The translations under genes and the position numbers were made by a program. A DNA stretch of 8,907 nt from Chloroflexota bacterium (GTDB lineage: Bacteria > Chloroflexota > Limnocylindria > QHBO01): positions 1 to 8,907 of the forward strand of contig JAHFBB010000021.1 of the NCBI GenBank assembly GCA_023250255.1, given 5' to 3'. Position 1 is the first letter of the stretch, and every line of letters starts with the position of its first letter. Below the pieces are notes generated by a model. The model was not told the origin of the DNA, ran no database searches, and worked only from the letters and a program-made list of their open reading frames with translations. Below are positions 5,816-8,907 of the stretch, piece by piece.

Positions 5816-7372
5816 ATGCTCCTGCTGAGGCGGGCGGCACCGCTTCTGGCGGTGGCCCTCCTCCTGTCCGGTCTCGTTCCGAGGTCGGCTCCAGTCACCG
5901 CGGCCGGCGGGCCGCTGCGCTACTACGGATCCACCGCTGAGGCACTTGATCCGGCCTACATCTCCGACGCCGGCGACGTCCAGCTGCTCCTCCAGTTGTA
6001 CGCCGGCCTCACCCGTTTCGACGAACACGGTCGACTGTATGCCTCACTCGCGGAAGGCTGGGCGATCAGCCCGGACGGGACCCGCTACACGTTCCGCCTC
6101 CGCGAGGGTCTGACGTTCTCAGACGGCACGCCGTTGACCTCTGCCGATGTCCGCCGCTCGTGGCTGCGGCTGTTGAATCCGATCACCGTCGCAACGGCGC
6201 CGGACGTGCTCGGAATCATTGCCGGTGCGACCGAATGGCTGTCCGGGCAGGGGGATGAGGCCGACGTCGGAATCAGTACCCCGGACGAGCGCACGGTCGT
6301 CGTGGATCTCCGCCACCCGGCGAGCTATTTCCCGGCCGTTCTTGCGACCCCCGGTACGTTCATCGTTCCACCGACCGCCCGCCCGACCCCGGACTGGCAG
6401 CAGCCGGGTGCATTCGTCGGGAGTGGCCCGTACATAGCCGCCCGCCAGGAGGACACGACCCTCGTCCTGACCGCCAACCCCAACTACCTGGCAGGTCCGC
6501 CACCGATTTCAGAGGTCCAGTGGGTGGGCAACATTGACACCGATGCCGTGACCGCCTTTGCCGATGGCCAGGTGGACCTGGCCCGGGTTGGCAGCAGCGA
6601 TGCGTCCTGGCTGTCGTATGACGCCGATCTCGGCCCGTTCCTGCACCCTGCCGCACCGCTGAGCGTCCAGTACTTCGGCTTCGATACGACCCGCCCGCCG
6701 TTCGATGATGAACGCGTCCGCCGGGCGTTTGCCCTGGTCCTGGATCGCCCGCGACTGGTCGAGTTGAACGCTGGCGAAGCGGCGCTCCCAGCACGCAGCC
6801 TGGTTCCGCCACCGCTGTGGACGACTGGTCCGCCGCCTGACCCGGCGGCGAACGCTGTCGCGGCACGCCAACTCCTGGCAGACGCCGGAGTGCTGCAGCC
6901 TGAGCAACTCGGCACGATCACGGTGAATGCCGTTGGGCTCGATGTCGGGCCGGCGGTTGCCATCTGGCGAGAGGAACTGGGGGTGACCATCGAGATCGAG
7001 ACCATGGCATTCGGCGACTACCTGCGAACCATGGCCGAACGGCCGCCGGAAATCTTCACCGTGAACTGGATCGCGGATTACCCCTCGCCCCAGGCGCTCT
7101 ACGGGCTGCTCCTGCTGCCCGATGCGGCCTCGAACTACGGCCGCTGGAGTGATCCGGAGTTCGTCGGACTGCTTGCGGCTGCGGAAGGTGCCGCCAACGC
7201 CGCCGAGGCGAATGCCGCCTACCTGGCGGTGGAGGCTCGGGTGGACGACCAGGTGCCGGTCATCCCGTGGTCCTATGACCTCGATCATTGGCTCGTGCGC
7301 AGCGGATTGCGCGGCCTGGGCAACCTGACCGTTGGGCTGCTCGATTTCGGAAGGGTGTCGTGGGCTCCCTGA
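5816..7372 (+). CDS. Family 5 extracellular solute-binding protein (oligopeptide/dipeptide/nickel ABC transporter type)
   Basis: A 518-residue extracytoplasmic protein of the SBP_bac_5 family, normal in length, which captures peptides, nickel or other solutes for an ABC importer. A Sec signal peptide (MLLLRRAAPLLAVALLLSGL, cleavage near TAA-GG about residue 31) has no lipobox Cys, so it may be secreted or held by its hydrophobic N-terminus. Family hallmarks are LYAGLTRFDEHGRLYASLAE (61-80), SPDGTRYTFRLREGLTFSDG (85-104), the GSGPY loop (203-207), RVRRAFALVLDRPRL-like helix (about 300-314), NWIADYPSPQ (417-426) and VPVIPWSYD (480-488). Substrate cannot be told from sequence. No permease or ATPase gene is in the window. 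The ATG at 5816 has no clear ribosome site and is chosen because it gives a complete signal peptide. The 3' end overlaps the peptidase gene by 13 bases, so the two are probably coupled. Confidence 0.92.
   Translation: MLLLRRAAPLLAVALLLSGLVPRSAPVTAAGGPLRYYGSTAEALDPAYISDAGDVQLLLQLYAGLTRFDEHGRLYASLAEGWAISPDGTRYTFRLREGLTFSDGTPLTSADVRRSWLRLLNPITVATAPDVLGIIAGATEWLSGQGDEADVGISTPDERTVVVDLRHPASYFPAVLATPGTFIVPPTARPTPDWQQPGAFVGSGPYIAARQEDTTLVLTANPNYLAGPPPISEVQWVGNIDTDAVTAFADGQVDLARVGSSDASWLSYDADLGPFLHPAAPLSVQYFGFDTTRPPFDDERVRRAFALVLDRPRLVELNAGEAALPARSLVPPPLWTTGPPPDPAANAVAARQLLADAGVLQPEQLGTITVNAVGLDVGPAVAIWREELGVTIEIETMAFGDYLRTMAERPPEIFTVNWIADYPSPQALYGLLLLPDAASNYGRWSDPEFVGLLAAAEGAANAAEANAAYLAVEARVDDQVPVIPWSYDLDHWLVRSGLRGLGNLTVGLLDFGRVSWAP
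7349..7354 (+). promoter_or_regulatory. Ribosome binding site GGAAGG that decides the peptidase start
   Basis: GGAAGG lies inside the 3' end of the solute-binding protein gene, 5 bases before the GTG at 7360-7362. It is the clearest Shine-Dalgarno site in the window. The GTG begins a proper signal peptide (MGSLRLARLLIG). An in-frame ATG at 7288 would add 24 charged residues before the hydrophobic segment and lengthen the overlap, so it is disfavoured. Confidence 0.7.
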
Positions 7373-8676
7373 GGCTGGCCCGGCTCCTGATCGGCCTACT
7401 GGCGATCTGCGCCCTGTCGGTGAGCACCGGGGCTCCCAGGCGGGTGGATGCCGGGACCGGCTTCGGCGCTGCCCAGTCATCGGCCACCTTTGGCGAAAGC
7501 ATGACCTTTACCGTCGGTTGGAGCGGGGGATCGGTTGATCGGATCGAGATCCTGCTGAACTACACCGGGGAGGAATCGACCTTCATCGCGCAGGCCGAGG
7601 TCGAGGGCGGGGTTGCCACCTACCAGCGCGACATTGCCCGCGGACACGTGACGCCCAATACCAAGGTCCACTACCGATGGCGGGCGGTGGATGGAGCCTC
7701 GACCATCGATGGGCCACGTGGTGACCTGCTGTATGACGATGACCGCTTCACCTGGGAGCAGGCGGAACTTGGCCAGACGACGGTGTACTGGTATGGAAAT
7801 AGCGAAAGCGCCGCACGCCGGATGGGCCGCCAGGCGGCCGGCGCCGCCAGCCGGGCGGGCGACATCCTGGGCGTCGATCTCGCCGCGCCGATCGAGATCT
7901 TCGTGTACGCCACCGGTGCCGATTTCTTCAGCGGCCTGGGTGGTGGCGTGCGGGAGTGGACCGGGGCGGCGACCTACCCGGACATGCGTACCATCTTCAT
8001 GCGGGTGGACGCCGGCTCGGCAACCTATCGCGACCTCACGGTCGGGCACGAGATCACCCACGTCGTCTTCAACGACGCGACGACCAACCCGTTCAATCAC
8101 CCTGCGAAGTGGGTGAACGAGGGCTTTGCCACATGGTCCGAGGAGCAGAACGCGCCGCAGGAGGAGAGCGTGATCGAGAACGCCGCCGGCGGCGACCCAG
8201 GCCTGTTCGCGTTCCCCGCCCTGGTTGGCTCCTTTCCGATCGGCGGTACCTTCAAGGTGGCCTACGCTCAATCCACGACCATGATCGACATGCTGATCGA
8301 CACCTATGGGCGCGACGTGATGGAGGGAATGGCGACCGCCTACCGGGCCGGTGCGACCGATGACGAAGCGCTCGAGGCGGCCACCGATGTGCCGGCCACG
8401 GACCTCTATGCCGCCTATTTCGAGCGATACGGCGTGACCGAACCCCCGCCGATAGCCCCCGAGCCTCTTCTCGTTTCGGACGTCCCGCTGCCGGCCCAGC
8501 AGAATCCCTCGCCGGTCGCCCAGCCCACCGAGGCTCCGACTCCCATTGCGAGTGTTGCGCCGGCCCCGCCCGAGGACGGGGCAGTGGCGGCCTGGAGCGT
8601 GCTGGTGGTCCTGGCGGTCCTGCTCGTCGGCGGCCTTGGCCTGTTCCTCGTTTCGCGGCGACCCTCAACGCCATGA
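7360..8676 (+). CDS. Membrane-anchored peptidase MA-like zinc metallopeptidase (gluzincin type)
   Basis: A 438-residue extracytoplasmic zinc protease. Residues 1-31 are a signal peptide. Residues about 34-130 form a beta-sandwich/Ig-like region (FGESMTFTVGW ... KVHYRWRAVDG ... DDRFTW) that commonly precedes this catalytic domain in Chloroflexota, as I recall the family. The catalytic domain (about 140-360) carries HEITH at 230-234, with zinc ligands His230 and His234 and catalytic Glu231. It is followed by WVNEGFATW, where Glu254 is the third ligand 20 residues after the HExxH. Residues about 362-404 are a Pro/Ala-rich linker, and 411-431 are a single C-terminal membrane helix ending in SRRPSTP. 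The expected topology is an outside catalytic domain with a short cytoplasmic tail. The gene overlaps the solute-binding protein gene (13 bases) and the next gene (ATGA). Substrates are unknown. All key residues are present, so the enzyme should be active. Confidence 0.9.
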   Translation: MGSLRLARLLIGLLAICALSVSTGAPRRVDAGTGFGAAQSSATFGESMTFTVGWSGGSVDRIEILLNYTGEESTFIAQAEVEGGVATYQRDIARGHVTPNTKVHYRWRAVDGASTIDGPRGDLLYDDDRFTWEQAELGQTTVYWYGNSESAARRMGRQAAGAASRAGDILGVDLAAPIEIFVYATGADFFSGLGGGVREWTGAATYPDMRTIFMRVDAGSATYRDLTVGHEITHVVFNDATTNPFNHPAKWVNEGFATWSEEQNAPQEESVIENAAGGDPGLFAFPALVGSFPIGGTFKVAYAQSTTMIDMLIDTYGRDVMEGMATAYRAGATDDEALEAATDVPATDLYAAYFERYGVTEPPPIAPEPLLVSDVPLPAQQNPSPVAQPTEAPTPIASVAPAPPEDGAVAAWSVLVVLAVLLVGGLGLFLVSRRPSTP

Positions 8677-8907
8677 CCACTGGCCTGGTGCGCACCTCGT
8701 GGATGGTCAGCATGGCCGTGGCGCTCGCCCTGGTCGGGTTCGTGGCGGCCATCCAGTGGAACGGCTCGTTCGAGCGCCAGGCGTACACCACCGCCGCTCA
8801 GCAGGTCCTGGCGGCGCAGGTCATCCGTCTCGAGAACGAGCAGGCATCGCTGCTGGCCCAGCTCGAGGCCACCCAGACCGAAATCCAGGCATTCGAGACC
8901 GAGAACA
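8673..8907 (+). CDS. DUF881-like membrane/coiled-coil protein, N-terminal part (cut by window edge)
   Basis: The first 78 residues of a protein that runs past the end of the window. A single membrane helix (about 11-28) follows a short N-terminus. After a QWNGSFERQAY stretch comes a Glu/Gln/Leu-rich segment (about 40-78, with VIRLENEQASLLAQLEA) that should form a coiled coil. This layout matches the start of DUF881 family proteins of Gram-positive bacteria and Chloroflexota, which have an N-terminal anchor, then a coiled coil, then a C-terminal globular domain. The diagnostic C-terminal domain is not visible, so other coiled-coil envelope proteins (MreC-like or FtsB/FtsL-like) remain possible. 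The ATG at 8673-8675 overlaps the peptidase stop as ATGA, a standard sign of translational coupling. Confidence 0.6.
   Translation, partial: MTTGLVRTSWMVSMAVALALVGFVAAIQWNGSFERQAYTTAAQQVLAAQVIRLENEQASLLAQLEATQTEIQAFETEN

Noticed and set aside
6360..8271. Minus-strand open frames opposite the solute-binding protein and peptidase (for example 6509-7480 and 7477-8271)
   Set aside because: They are low-complexity, Arg/Gly-rich translations opposite two genes with strong family motifs, and have no plausible start context.
1..8907. CRISPR arrays, insertion sequences, tRNA or rRNA genes, integration sites
   Set aside because: No regularly spaced repeats, transposase or integrase frames, terminal inverted repeats, or tRNA-like cloverleaf segments were found by reading both strands.

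Overview
The window is a GC-rich (strong G/C at third codon positions), gene-dense bacterial segment with almost no intergenic space and weak Shine-Dalgarno signals. The best lineage guess is Chloroflexota, perhaps a Limnocylindria-like group. That guess rests on the peptidase MA-like metallopeptidase with an N-terminal Ig-like domain and C-terminal anchor, and on its company of a family 5 solute-binding protein and a DUF881-like protein. It is inferred from remembered protein families, not from a search. No rRNA, tRNA, CRISPR array, insertion sequence or clear intrinsic terminator was seen, and no gene-free stretch exceeds 300 bases.

Layout: (1) Bases 2-346, plus strand: the 3' end of an aquaporin gene carrying the second NPA motif. 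It converges on the next gene with a single base between the two stop codons. (2) Bases 348-5745, minus strand: five tightly packed genes that look like one operon, read from 5745 down to 348. In order they encode an unrecognised 178-residue soluble His-containing protein, a 759-residue CopC-CopD-cytochrome c fusion, a 124-residue cupredoxin-like lipoprotein, a 508-residue polytopic membrane protein with a six-cysteine loop, and the thiol-disulfide electron carrier CcdA. Junctions are overlaps of 26 and 11 bases and gaps of 7 bases. (3) Bases 5746-5815: a 70-base divergent intergenic region holding the likely promoters. (4) Bases 5816-8907, plus strand: a secreted family 5 solute-binding protein, an extracytoplasmic HExxH metallopeptidase with a C-terminal membrane anchor, and the 5' end of a DUF881-like membrane/coiled-coil protein. 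The last three genes overlap by 13 and 4 bases.

How the genes may work together: the minus-strand cluster reads as an envelope copper module. The CopC domain and the 508-residue protein are both predicted to start with histidine after signal peptide removal, at an identical PVAA/HA cleavage motif. The lipoprotein has a His-rich cupredoxin-like fold without the usual Cys ligand. CopD would carry copper across the membrane, the fused cytochrome c domain would add a redox centre, and CcdA would supply reductant to keep haem-binding or metal-binding thiols reduced. The roles of the 178-residue and 508-residue proteins are not established by the sequence. The plus-strand cluster looks like an unrelated envelope-protein operon whose downstream part lies outside the window.
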